This document shows positions 7,791-13,465 of a stretch of 13,465 bases of DNA, piece by piece. The stretch spans positions 1 through 13,465 of the forward strand of contig CAMPIM010000099.1 of NCBI GenBank assembly GCA_946886365.1, read 5' to 3'. This DNA comes from an uncultured Novosphingobium sp. (GTDB taxonomy: Bacteria > Pseudomonadota > Alphaproteobacteria > Sphingomonadales > Sphingomonadaceae). The stretch's first letter is position 1. Each line of letters opens with the position of its first letter. The notes under the pieces are model-generated. The model made no database searches. It was given only the letters and a program-made list of their open reading frames with translations, and was not told the DNA's origin. The position numbers and the translations under genes are program-made.

Positions 7791-7803
7791 TGGGACATGG
7801 GAC
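7791..7803. repeat. direct TGGGAC repeat in the divergent intergenic region
   Basis: TGGGAC occurs twice, separated by one base, in the 130 bases between the divergent starts at 7748 and 7879. Tandem short sites with this spacing are used by ribbon-helix-helix repressors, and one such gene starts 43 bases away. No convincing -35/-10 pair could be assigned with confidence for either direction, so the operator reading is tentative. Confidence 0.3.
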
Positions 7804-7878
7804 GGATGTATTTATGAGCCGAGCGCTTCTTGCCAGACGGATACCGCCGTGAAAGATCAACACAAAAGGGGGAATCAT

Positions 7879-8676
7879 ATGTCCATCGCACGTTCGATCA
7901 TCGCAACGGCCGCACTCGTCGTGACCGCTGCTCCGGCAGTTGTTCAAGCCAACGACTGGGAGAAATTCTACCAGCCCCTAGCCCAGGGCGCGACTTTCAT
8001 CGCCGCTGAAGTGCCGGAGATCGTCAACAGTTCGGGCAATCCAGACAGCGACGTAGAGGGAATGTGGCGCAAGGGCTTTGCAGTAATCGGCATCAGTGCG
8101 TTCAACTCGCCAAACAGCAAGACCGCCGATGCGGTCAGGTTCGGCAAGAAGCTGAAGGCTCGATATGTGATGCTCGGCACGAAGCTGACATCATCGAACA
8201 CGACAGCAGTCCCGTTCACGGCGCCTACGACAAACACGACCGTCACCAATGGCACGGCTTCGGTTAACTCGGGCGGCAGGTTTGCGAGCGGCACCTATTC
8301 CGGCACGAGCACGACATATGGGTCACAGACCACCTACATCCCAGTCACCGTCAACCGCTTCGATAAAATGGCGGTCTATTTCGGCGAGGTGCCCAAGATC
8401 GGCATAGGCATCATGACCCGCGATCTCACGCCCGACGAGGCTGCCATTCTTGAAACACGGCGAGCCATTGCCATCAGGTTCGTCCGCGACAATTCGCCCG
8501 CCTTTCTGGCTGACGTCCTTCCTGGTGACATCATCACGCAATTGGACGGGCAGCCTTTCGATGGTGAAAAGTGGAAGGCTGCGGCCGTGCCCGGAGCAAC
8601 TTTGCACGTCGAAATTTTCCGTTCCGGTAAGCGCCGCCCCATGAACATCGCCATTGGAACGGATTGGCATCCGTGA
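7879..8676 (+). CDS. secreted protein with conserved N-terminal domain and C-terminal PDZ domain
   Basis: A 265-residue protein. The ATG at 7879 follows AGGGGGA at good spacing; an in-frame ATG 30 bases earlier lacks a site and would bury the signal. Residues 1-24 form a signal peptide with likely cleavage VQA|ND, so the product goes to the periplasm or outside. Residues about 65-103 contain 'GFAVIGISAFN' and 'ARYVMLGTKLT', a pattern I know from a family of secreted bacterial proteins with a 'GYxxIGxSxFN' motif. A Ser/Thr/Asn/Gly-rich stretch (about 104-155) follows. Residues about 174-260 look like a PDZ domain ('IGIGIMT', 'RDNSPAFLADVLPGDIITQLDGQPF'). No protease triad is present, so it is a binding or scaffold protein rather than an HtrA. 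It diverges from the phage-type operon and overlaps the next gene by four bases. Confidence 0.85.
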   Translation: MSIARSIIATAALVVTAAPAVVQANDWEKFYQPLAQGATFIAAEVPEIVNSSGNPDSDVEGMWRKGFAVIGISAFNSPNSKTADAVRFGKKLKARYVMLGTKLTSSNTTAVPFTAPTTNTTVTNGTASVNSGGRFASGTYSGTSTTYGSQTTYIPVTVNRFDKMAVYFGEVPKIGIGIMTRDLTPDEAAILETRRAIAIRFVRDNSPAFLADVLPGDIITQLDGQPFDGEKWKAAAVPGATLHVEIFRSGKRRPMNIAIGTDWHP

Positions 8677-9149
8677 AGGTCGTGAGCGAAAAATCTGAGC
8701 GAGAACTGGCCGAAGCTCGCGCCAGGAAAATTATCAAATCTCCGCTGCGCCAGCTCGCATGCAACTTGATCCGAGTGGTGCGCGGGGCGGGCAAAGCCTG
8801 GGAGATCGCTGGTCAGGCAGTGGCAGTGCTAGAATCTTTTGATGCGTACCGCTCGATTATTGGGCATTTTCCCACCGAGTACGAAATTCGAGAAGCCTTA
8901 TCGGTGCGCCAAGAGGCGCCTTCGGACGCGCCAGACCGCGAGGATAGGTGGAGGCGCGCGATGGAGAACATGATCGCGGGCAGCCTTCAAATGGCTGCAT
9001 CACGGCTCGCCGGTCAGCCTACTCAAGAGAGGGCGGGTGAAAGCGAAATGTTCAAGGGCTTCTACGAGATTGAAAAAATCCGGGAAGAAAATTGGAGGAC
9101 GTTCAATCCTGCGCCGCGCCCGACCAAGAAGGGAAGCAAGCGAAAGTAG
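8673..9149 (+). CDS. 158-residue basic hypothetical protein
   Basis: The GTG at 8673 overlaps the PDZ gene's stop as GTGA, which favours coupled translation; a TTG at 8664 and a GTG at 8682 are alternatives. The product is helical and charged, opens with 'SEKSERELAEARARK', and ends in a lysine-rich tail ('PAPRPTKKGSKRK') that could bind nucleic acid or membrane phospholipid. 'QAVAVLESFDAYRSIIGHFP' may be a buried helix, but no transmembrane helix or known domain is evident. It probably shares a transcript with the PDZ protein, and converges on the 242-residue gene with only 40 bases between stops. Function unknown. Confidence 0.7.
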   Translation: MKVVSEKSERELAEARARKIIKSPLRQLACNLIRVVRGAGKAWEIAGQAVAVLESFDAYRSIIGHFPTEYEIREALSVRQEAPSDAPDREDRWRRAMENMIAGSLQMAASRLAGQPTQERAGESEMFKGFYEIEKIREENWRTFNPAPRPTKKGSKRK

Positions 9150-9189
9150 CAGATGCGGACGCCGCCGGCTCCTACAGTCACAGCAGCGC

Positions 9190-9918
9190 TTAGACATCGC
9201 GCTTGCCGGTCCAATGGCTAGCCTCACCTCCCGTCAGACCAGTGATTGCGGCCCTAGCACCTTCCGGCCCCATGATGCCCGCGAGATCGATCAGCGCATC
9301 TTCGTATGCCGCCAAGGGTGCGCCCGAGGCTTGCAATAAGCACGACAGGGCTGTCGTTCGCTTATGAAAAATGGCGAGCGCGGCCCTTCCGGCGACCGGC
9401 ACTTGTCGCTCGAGCACATGCAAGGTCTGCATGTCTATCTGGGTTCGATTAGACGCAAAGCCTACGCGCCACCCCTGTTCCGTTTCAACCAGCATGCACA
9501 TGCCACGATGCCAGGCCGAACCGCCAATCTCTTTTCCCGGATATACATGGGCTAGCGCATAGACCCGGACGTGGGAGAGATGATGGTGATCCTCACGCTG
9601 CGCCGCGTCGAGGTGCGGCCGAATGTCTATATTGCCACGTTCCCCCTTGCTTGCCGCCGTGTGCGTAGCCCGGGCATAAAGTTGAACCGCTTGTGCGAGA
9701 AGCGCTGTCTCAGTGGCAGCCCGCTGCACGCTTCCTCTTTTTCTCGAACTTTTAAGCAGTTCCCGAAGGGCGTCGGTCATGTGCCCAGCTTCACGCAGGT
9801 CGGCCAAACACGATTGAGCCACTGACGCTTTCCGATATGCGGAGTCAATCTTTCCATAGTCTGGATGATCTCGCAGGCCGTCAATCAAGCGGCGTCCATC
9901 AGCTACACGATGTGTCAT
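9190..9918 (-). CDS. 242-residue protein with HEPN-like RxxxxxH motif
   Basis: The ATG at 9918 overlaps the preceding stop as TGATG; a TTG one codon upstream is less likely. The N-terminal third is helical and charged ('YGKIDSAYRKASVAQSCLADL'). Residues about 80-125 include 'LYARATHTAASKG', a histidine-rich 'REDHHHLSHVRVYALAH', with Arg118 and His124 spaced R-x5-H. The layout 'LYAR-(about 30 residues)-H-x-x-L-x-x-x-R-x-x-x-x-x-H' resembles a group of proteins with 'RDKxxAHS' motifs that I regard as HEPN-like; HEPN ribonucleases use R-x4-6-H. The usual polar residue after the Arg is Val here, which weakens the case. The C-terminal half ('GWRVGFASNRTQ', 'YEDALIDLAGIMG') is unrecognised. It is the last gene of a three-gene operon led by a DNA-binding protein, compatible with a toxin role. 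That role is inference. Confidence 0.75.
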   Translation of the reverse strand: MTHRVADGRRLIDGLRDHPDYGKIDSAYRKASVAQSCLADLREAGHMTDALRELLKSSRKRGSVQRAATETALLAQAVQLYARATHTAASKGERGNIDIRPHLDAAQREDHHHLSHVRVYALAHVYPGKEIGGSAWHRGMCMLVETEQGWRVGFASNRTQIDMQTLHVLERQVPVAGRAALAIFHKRTTALSCLLQASGAPLAAYEDALIDLAGIMGPEGARAAITGLTGGEASHWTGKRDV

Positions 9919-10223
9919 CAAAACTTCGAAAGTTCCGTCAGCTCTCTGAGCAGCGAGTTGTACTCGGCACGGCGCATCAAACTATCGCCGACCCCCTCCG
10001 CCTCCATTTCCTTGATGCGCTTCCGAATTTCTTTTCGCTTTTTCCGCTCGACGAGGGGCCGCAAAATCTCGGCGCGTCGGGCCTCATCTTCTTCTTGCTG
10101 CTTTTTCTCGCGGCGGCGATCATCGGCGGATTTGGGCGGCTTGTAAGGCCGGGTAACATCGGAAACGCTGGTTACAGCGCCTGGATCACTCTCACGCCGC
10201 TTGCGATGATCCAACTTAGTCAC
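9918..10223 (-). CDS. 101-residue highly charged coiled-coil protein
   Basis: Begins with GTG at 10223, overlapping the end of the ribbon-helix-helix gene by eight bases (GTGACTAA), with a G-rich stretch about nine bases upstream as ribosome binding site. Residues about 30-75 are almost entirely Lys, Arg, Glu, Asp and Gln ('SADDRRREKKQQEEDEARR', 'ERKKRKEIRKRIKEMEAEG'), predicting a long helix or coiled coil. The C-terminus 'EYNSLLRELTELSKF' looks like a second amphipathic helix. There is no signal or catalytic motif. Placed between a regulator and the 242-residue protein and overlapping both, it probably binds one of them, perhaps as an antitoxin or adaptor. This is judged from arrangement only. 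Confidence 0.72.
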   Translation of the reverse strand: MTKLDHRKRRESDPGAVTSVSDVTRPYKPPKSADDRRREKKQQEEDEARRAEILRPLVERKKRKEIRKRIKEMEAEGVGDSLMRRAEYNSLLRELTELSKF

Positions 10224-10437
10224 CGATACTCGCCCCCCGCTGCGTTTTACCTTCCAGCGATCGGCTTATGAGCCGCCGAACAGCCTCCGGGCGGGACGGC
10301 CCATCCTCCTGAGCCTCGATCCACGCATCCAACGCAGCTAGATCATCGGGGTTCAGCCTGACTCCGATCAACGTTCCAACGCCCGTCGCGGGACGGCCGA
10401 TCTTCTTTTTGTTATCATAAACTCTTGATTGGCTCAT
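10216..10437 (-). CDS. ribbon-helix-helix (CopG-like) regulator
   Basis: A 73-residue protein from the ATG at 10437; an upstream TTG at 10479 would add 14 residues without support. After a basic arm ('DNKKKIGRPATGVGT') comes the strand 'LIGVRLNP', helix A 'DDLAALDAWIEAQE', turn 'DGPSRP' and helix B 'EAVRRLISRSLE', a full ribbon-helix-helix. 'GRPATG-x-GT' followed by this fold is a common alphaproteobacterial accessory regulator. It heads a three-gene operon with overlapping ends. The ATG has no obvious ribosome binding site and lies between the arms of the inverted repeat TGTTATCA/TGATAACA, which makes autorepression plausible. The divergent operon starting at 10528 may share this control region. 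Confidence 0.85.
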   Translation of the reverse strand: MSQSRVYDNKKKIGRPATGVGTLIGVRLNPDDLAALDAWIEAQEDGPSRPEAVRRLISRSLEGKTQRGASIGD

Positions 10438-10452
10438 TTGTTTTTGATAACA
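10410..10452. promoter_or_regulatory. inverted repeat TGTTATCA/TGATAACA, candidate operator
   Basis: Perfect 8-base arms at 10410-10417 and 10445-10452, separated by 27 bases, flank the start codon (10437) of the ribbon-helix-helix gene. One arm is within codons 7-10 and the other is in the leader. Arms about three helical turns apart, centre to centre, would suit two repressor dimers on one face of the DNA. The function is inferred from position. Confidence 0.45.
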
Positions 10453-10527
10453 GGAAGTCGGGCCATAGGAAAGCGCCAACTCTCCTACAGCCCTAACCGC
10501 AACCCCTGCTGAAGAGGGATTGAAGCT

Positions 10528-11178
10528 ATGTCCGAAGTATCAACTTCGCGCCGTGATGTCATGCGCGCTCTCGCCATCGTTCCTGCCGTTATCGCCGCCC
10601 CTGCGGCCGCCGCTGCGATGTGTGGCCGCTCGCCATCTCTCCCGAGCCGCGCGATCACCGACGCCATCGCGGCTTATCACAAGGCCGCCGCCTATGAGAA
10701 CGAATGGCACGACCGCGCCTATGCGCCGGTCTGGAAGGCGTGCAAGGCCGAAGGCGAAGCTATCCCGCACCTCCAGACGAAAACGCGGCACGAGGCCGGT
10801 GGCAAGCTGATCCAGTGGTCAACGGACAATCTCGCGAACCAGACCGAGGCGCGCATGTGCCGCAAGGTGATCGGGGAAGGACATCGCCTCGCGGGCTCAT
10901 ATCGCCAGCTGGTCGAGGAATTTGAGGAGAAGATGGAATGGCGCGCTGCCGAGCAGCGGCGCATTGAGCAGCGCCATGGAATGGACGCGTTAGACGCCGA
11001 ACAGGAGCGGATAACCGACCTTAGCTATGCTGCCATGAAGGCAGTTGACGACTTCCCTGTCACCACCTTGGCCGACCTGATGGCCAAAACCGAATTTGGT
11101 AAAGAAACTGACGGCCAGATTGATCATGAAGCTCTGCTAGCAGACCTCCGCCGCATCGCCGGGAGGGCTATGGCATGA
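10528..11178 (+). CDS. Tat-signal helical protein, phage/island hypothetical
   Basis: A 216-residue protein from the ATG at 10528, preceded by GAGGGA eight bases upstream. The N-terminus 'SRRDVMRALAIVPAVIAAPA' has twin arginines, a hydrophobic core and an Ala-rich end typical of a Tat export signal. The rest is helical: 'AIAAYHKAAAYENEWHDRAY' and 'YRQLVEEFEEKMEWRAAEQR' suggest a helical bundle, and 'DDFPVTTLADLMAKTEFG' is a C-terminal motif I have seen in short exported proteins of alphaproteobacterial prophages and islands. No enzyme motif is visible. It opens a tightly packed operon and overlaps the next gene as ATGA. Export and envelope location are likely; the role is unknown. Confidence 0.78.
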   Translation: MSEVSTSRRDVMRALAIVPAVIAAPAAAAAMCGRSPSLPSRAITDAIAAYHKAAAYENEWHDRAYAPVWKACKAEGEAIPHLQTKTRHEAGGKLIQWSTDNLANQTEARMCRKVIGEGHRLAGSYRQLVEEFEEKMEWRAAEQRRIEQRHGMDALDAEQERITDLSYAAMKAVDDFPVTTLADLMAKTEFGKETDGQIDHEALLADLRRIAGRAMA

Positions 11179-11444
11179 CCGACCGCCGCACCTTTCTCAC
11201 CGCTGCACTGGCGGCTCCTATCGCGCTCGCTGCGCCTGTTGTCGCCTCCCCTGCCTTTGATCCTGCGGCATGGATCAAACACTTCCTCGCCTTGGGCGGC
11301 ACCATCAACATTCGGGCTGACGGGGCTTATTATGGCTACGCTCCAGAAAACGAGGAGGTCGTTGCGCTGGTGATGGACTGTCATCACGCCGGCCACTGGC
11401 CCGCCGTCAGGGCATACGCCAATTCCATGTTCGGAAAGGCCTGA
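11175..11444 (+). CDS. small Tat-signal protein with 'FDPAAW' domain
   Basis: An 89-residue protein whose ATG overlaps the upstream stop as ATGA. 'TDRRTFLTAALAAPIALAAP' is a second Tat-like signal in this operon, likely cut after about residue 25. The remaining 60 residues, from 'FDPAAWIKHFLALGG' through 'ADGAYYGY' to 'VRAYANSM', closely match the next gene product, which has no signal. That gives an exported and an apparently cytoplasmic version of one small domain side by side. The domain is not one I can name. Conserved aromatic and Gly residues suggest a compact alpha/beta fold. Confidence 0.72.
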   Translation: MTDRRTFLTAALAAPIALAAPVVASPAFDPAAWIKHFLALGGTINIRADGAYYGYAPENEEVVALVMDCHHAGHWPAVRAYANSMFGKA

Positions 11445-11447
11445 CCC

Positions 11448-11723
11448 ATGCACATCGCTGGCATCTATCAGGGGGCTCCGGCCCCCAATGTCCCCCTGTG
11501 CCCATTCAACCCCGCTGCATGGCTCGCCCGCTACGTCGAACTGGGCGGCGGCTACACCGTCAGCCCAAACGGCGTCGTTCTGCATTGGTCGCTCAGGATC
11601 ACCGAAGAGGAGCGCAACGCCCTTGTCCTGCATGAGCGTCCATTGCGCCGCGATCTGGCCATGCGGGAGGCTGTGAAAGCCTATCTGGCGTCGCACACGA
11701 CGATCGAGGGCGATCCATGCTGA
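11448..11723 (+). CDS. signal-less paralogue of the 'FDPAAW' domain protein
   Basis: A 91-residue protein starting three bases after the previous stop, with an AAGG eight bases before the ATG. 'FNPAAWLARYVELGGG', 'SPNGVVLHW' and 'REAVKAYLAS' line up with 'FDPAAWIKHFLALGG', 'ADGAYYGY' and 'PAVRAYANS' of its neighbour. The first 20 residues ('HIAGIYQGAPAPNVPLC') replace the Tat signal. A tandem duplication followed by loss or gain of the export signal explains the pair. It overlaps the next gene by seven bases. Function unknown. Confidence 0.7.
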   Translation: MHIAGIYQGAPAPNVPLCPFNPAAWLARYVELGGGYTVSPNGVVLHWSLRITEEERNALVLHERPLRRDLAMREAVKAYLASHTTIEGDPC

Positions 11724-12004
11724 TCCGGCGCACCAATCGGGCCGTGCTGGAACTGGTCTCGCCACCCCCTCCGATGCCCGTGCAGATCGAGACAAAGGGC
11801 GCGCGGCAGCCTCAGGACGGCCGCTATGCGCCGCCGATCCTTTTGGAGATCGAGCGATACCTGCGACAGCATCGCATGTCAGCAAGTCGGTTCGGCCGCG
11901 ACGCCGCGTCTGATCCTCGGTTGGTTTCGGATCTGAGGAAGGGTCGCGATCCTTCATCCCGCACCGTTGCTCGGATCCGCGCCTTCATGACAGAACATCG
12001 TTGA
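11717..12004 (+). CDS. small helix-turn-helix protein
   Basis: A 95-residue protein from the ATG at 11717, with GAGGG seven bases upstream, overlapping the previous gene. The N-terminal 40 residues are Pro-rich and probably disordered. Residues about 41-91 ('LLEIERYLRQHRMSASRFGR', 'DPRLVSDLRKGRDPSSRTVA') follow the pattern of a lambda-repressor-like helix-turn-helix, with 'SASRFGRDAASDPRLVSDL' as helices 2 and 3. This type is frequent in sphingomonads and related bacteria and probably binds DNA. Its place at the end of the exported-protein operon suggests a feedback regulator, though its target is unknown. Confidence 0.7.
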   Translation: MLIRRTNRAVLELVSPPPPMPVQIETKGARQPQDGRYAPPILLEIERYLRQHRMSASRFGRDAASDPRLVSDLRKGRDPSSRTVARIRAFMTEHR

Positions 12005-12079
12005 GCGACGGCAGCAGCGCATCGCCTGTATCTTCCTGAATAGATGGCGTAAGCCAGTACGGAAAAATCGGAGATGCCC

Positions 12080-12538
12080 ATGCTGCCGTTTCACATTCTA
12101 CGGTCGAGCCGGATAGACAGGTTGCCTAGGGGGTCGTTCGTCCTTGCAGCCGCGAACCTGCCCGCGCCCATTTTCATCGGCATCGGCTTCGAAGGGCAGC
12201 CGTGGGCAATGTTCCGCGAGGACGAGGCCTGGTGCTTCGATTCCCTTGACCATTTCGGCGCGGATGGCTTGTGGGTGGACGATGTCACGTTTGAAGTCGA
12301 GCCAACATCCTATCTATCGCTATCATCTCAGCGAGCGCCAGGGGGCTCCTTGATCTTCGCCAAAGGTGACATCGCGATTGCGCTGCCCGCAAACTTCGGC
12401 ACCATACCCGGTCGGATCGGACAGTATAACCACCATGATGGCGATCGGGACTGTGCATTCACAAGCTGGCGTGCGGTGAAGGTCACAGACAATGAGACCT
12501 ACACTCTATGGGAATCAGGCAACACGGCGGAGAGATAG
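12080..12538 (+). CDS. 152-residue hypothetical protein
   Basis: The ATG at 12080 is chosen because GGAG lies six bases upstream; the ATG at 12074 directly abuts that GGAG and would be poorly initiated. The product is mostly beta-rich and acidic, with several Trp and Phe residues ('FEGQPWAMFREDEAWCF', 'ADGLWVDDVTFEVEP') and 'IGQYNHHDGDRDCAFTSWRA' near the end. It has no signal peptide or membrane helix. I do not recognise a family. It is separated from the helix-turn-helix gene by 75 bases, so it may have its own promoter. Confidence 0.65.
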   Translation: MLPFHILRSSRIDRLPRGSFVLAAANLPAPIFIGIGFEGQPWAMFREDEAWCFDSLDHFGADGLWVDDVTFEVEPTSYLSLSSQRAPGGSLIFAKGDIAIALPANFGTIPGRIGQYNHHDGDRDCAFTSWRAVKVTDNETYTLWESGNTAER

Positions 12539-12563
12539 TTCGCGACCGCGCCGTGGCCGTTGC

Positions 12564-12692
12564 CTATTTCTTCTTTTCGGGTGGCTTCGGCGCCTGCTTG
12601 CGCTCGACCGGACGAACCGCTGCATCGTTGAAATTACTTTTGCGATTCCGCACTTCGCTGGTTCGCGTTTGTTTTTCTGGTTCCTTAGCCAT
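12564..12692 (-). CDS. possible 42-residue charged small protein
   Basis: A frame from the ATG at 12692 gives a very hydrophilic peptide that opens MAKEPEKQTRTSEVRNRK and closes with KQAPKPPEKKK. It fills the otherwise empty 176 bases between 12538 and 12715. The composition (Lys, Glu, Pro, Arg; almost no hydrophobics) looks like a real small disordered protein rather than a random reading of GC-rich DNA, but the ribosome binding site is poor (GGA touching the ATG). It would be divergent from the membrane protein at 12715. Confidence 0.35.
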   Translation of the reverse strand: MAKEPEKQTRTSEVRNRKSNFNDAAVRPVERKQAPKPPEKKK

Positions 12693-12714
12693 TCCACGGC
12701 TGTAAGCTGAATCA

Positions 12715-13260
12715 ATGGCCGATCTCAATAGCTTTGCACCATTCAGGCAGTTCGATGAAGACACGATGAAAGAGGTGGTGCGCGAAGGGGAAATTTATCT
12801 CCAGGCGCAATTCACCGCTGCCGCAGCATCTGATCAACGCGGTATGGCATGGGCTGGCTTCATGATCGCTTCAGCTGCAGCGGCAGTGGCAGGGGCAGCA
12901 GCGCTGGTCGACAAAGGCGGGCATACCTTCCTCGCCGTGGTCACCTTTGCATTTTCAGCCGCACTGGTCGTGTCCACCGCGTTAGCAGCTTCGGCGGTCC
13001 GGCCCCGAAAATTCTGCTTTCCTGGCAATGCACCCAACAACTGGCTGCCTGAGAACTGGATGGGACACGGCGTCGATCCCGTGAACGTCCAGCAGGCGCG
13101 GATTGAACAGGCAGTAACCCTGCAGAACCAAATAGAAAGCAACAGCCGTTGGGCGGAGGATGCCGGCAAGCACCTTCAACTATCACTCGACGTTGCCATG
13201 GCAGCCGTCGTGCTCGCCGGCTGCGCTATCATCGTAAGATCGATTTTCGGGTCGATCTAG
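12715..13260 (+). CDS. three-pass membrane protein, possible effector-like family
   Basis: A 181-residue protein from the ATG at 12715; no strong ribosome binding site is visible. After an acidic amphipathic N-terminus (1-40), hydrophobic helices lie at about 43-64, 72-94 and 157-175. 'ASAVRPRKFCFPGNAPNNWL' follows the second helix, and a polar helical segment ('QAVTLQNQIESNSRWAEDAG') leads into the third. The order short soluble N-terminus, two close helices ending in 'RPR', cytoplasmic stretch and third helix recalls the membrane effectors of nucleotide-signalling defence systems (Pycsar/SLATT-type), but I see no diagnostic motif and no cyclase partner in the window. The stop TAG lies at the presumed boundary of an insertion sequence, so the true C-terminus may have been altered. 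Confidence 0.72.
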   Translation: MADLNSFAPFRQFDEDTMKEVVREGEIYLQAQFTAAAASDQRGMAWAGFMIASAAAAVAGAAALVDKGGHTFLAVVTFAFSAALVVSTALAASAVRPRKFCFPGNAPNNWLPENWMGHGVDPVNVQQARIEQAVTLQNQIESNSRWAEDAGKHLQLSLDVAMAAVVLAGCAIIVRSIFGSI

Positions 13261-13465
13261 GCTCAGGACCTATTAAATCGCTTGCGGTGATGAGGATCAG
13301 TTGATTCACTGGCGGCGCAAGGAGGCGTCGCCATGAGTGATCTGATCTGGCTGTCGGAGGCGCAGATGCGCCGGATTGAGCCGTATTTCCCGCTATCGCA
13401 CGGCGTGCCACGGGTGGATGATCGTCGGATCATCAGCGGTATCATCTTCGTCATCAGGAACGGCT
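13261..13465 (+). mobile_element. left end of an IS5-family insertion sequence
   Basis: Sequence from about 13261 (GGCTCAGGACC...) to the window end contains a typical leader and the start of an IS5-type transposase gene. The exact terminal repeat cannot be verified because the right end is outside the window. The TA or CTAG just before it (13257-13260) is a plausible target duplication for IS5 subgroups that duplicate short TA-containing sites. Confidence 0.7.
13333..13465 (+). CDS. IS5-family transposase, N-terminal 44 residues (runs off window)
   Basis: The ATG at 13333 follows AAGGAGG at good spacing. The readable part, 'MSDLIWLSEAQMRRIEPYF', 'PLSHGVPRVDDRRIISGIIF' and 'VIRNG', is the N-terminal helix-turn-helix module (DUF4096 type: W/L...I.P..P...G.PR.D.R...GI.....G) of IS5-family, IS427-like transposases. 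The DDE catalytic domain lies beyond the end of the window, so whether the transposase is intact or uses a frameshift, as many relatives do, cannot be seen. Confidence 0.9.
   Translation, partial: MSDLIWLSEAQMRRIEPYFPLSHGVPRVDDRRIISGIIFVIRNG

Noticed and set aside
9150..9189. Possible bidirectional terminator between converging genes
   Set aside because: Only 40 bases with no convincing stem-loop plus T-tract.
11124..11957. 277-residue minus-strand frame
   Set aside because: Opposite four plus-strand genes with overlapping starts and stops, conserved paralogy and good ribosome binding sites; composition is shadow-like.
1..13465. CRISPR array or second att copy of the tRNA 3' end
   Set aside because: No regularly spaced repeats were seen, and no second copy of the tRNA T-arm to CCA segment was found by eye.

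Overview
The window looks like accessory DNA from a high-GC alphaproteobacterium, most likely a sphingomonad (Sphingomonas, Sphingobium or Novosphingobium). This rests on GC-rich codon use, on several small protein types I associate with that group (a 'GRPATGVGT' ribbon-helix-helix regulator, a 'FGRDAASDPRLV'-type helix-turn-helix protein, short Tat-signal proteins in phage-like clusters) and on the IS5-type transposase start at the right end. The genus is inference; no rRNA or core gene is present.

Left end: the window opens inside a tRNA-Lys(UUU) gene that lacks only its first four bases. A run of minus-strand genes points toward it. Nearest the tRNA are a trypsin-like serine peptidase (246-1016) and a single-pass membrane protein (1125-1712), in DNA that looks less GC-rich than what follows. 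Next come phage-type genes in one minus-strand operon read from 7748 leftward: a 47-residue ribbon-helix-helix protein, a 109-residue unknown, a coiled-coil protein with 11-residue repeats, and a very large protein (about 1507 residues). The large protein carries an apparently intact thermonuclease (SNase) domain, a glycine-rich membrane-active-looking region, a segment typical of phage polyvalent or internal virion proteins, and scattered PPxPPGF motifs. It most resembles a phage DNA-ejection protein. No terminase, portal, capsid, tail, integrase or lysis gene is recognisable in the window.

Centre: diverging from that operon are a secreted PDZ-domain protein (7879-8676) and a coupled unknown (8673-9149). 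Facing them is a compact three-gene minus-strand operon (10437 to 9190) with overlapping ends: a ribbon-helix-helix regulator, a charged coiled-coil protein and a 242-residue protein with a HEPN-like R-x5-H motif. Its start lies between the arms of a perfect 8-bp inverted repeat, a candidate autoregulatory operator. This module is the best candidate for an undescribed toxin-antitoxin or defence-like system here.

Right: a plus-strand operon (10528-12004) encodes two proteins with Tat-like signals, a paralogue of the second without a signal, and a small helix-turn-helix protein, all overlapping or nearly so. It is followed by an unknown 152-residue protein, a possible tiny minus-strand gene, a three-pass membrane protein with effector-like topology, and the left end of an IS5-family insertion sequence whose boundary falls at the stop codon of the membrane protein. 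The mixture of phage-type, unknown and mobile genes beside a tRNA suggests a genomic island or degraded prophage at tRNA-Lys; the other boundary is not in view.
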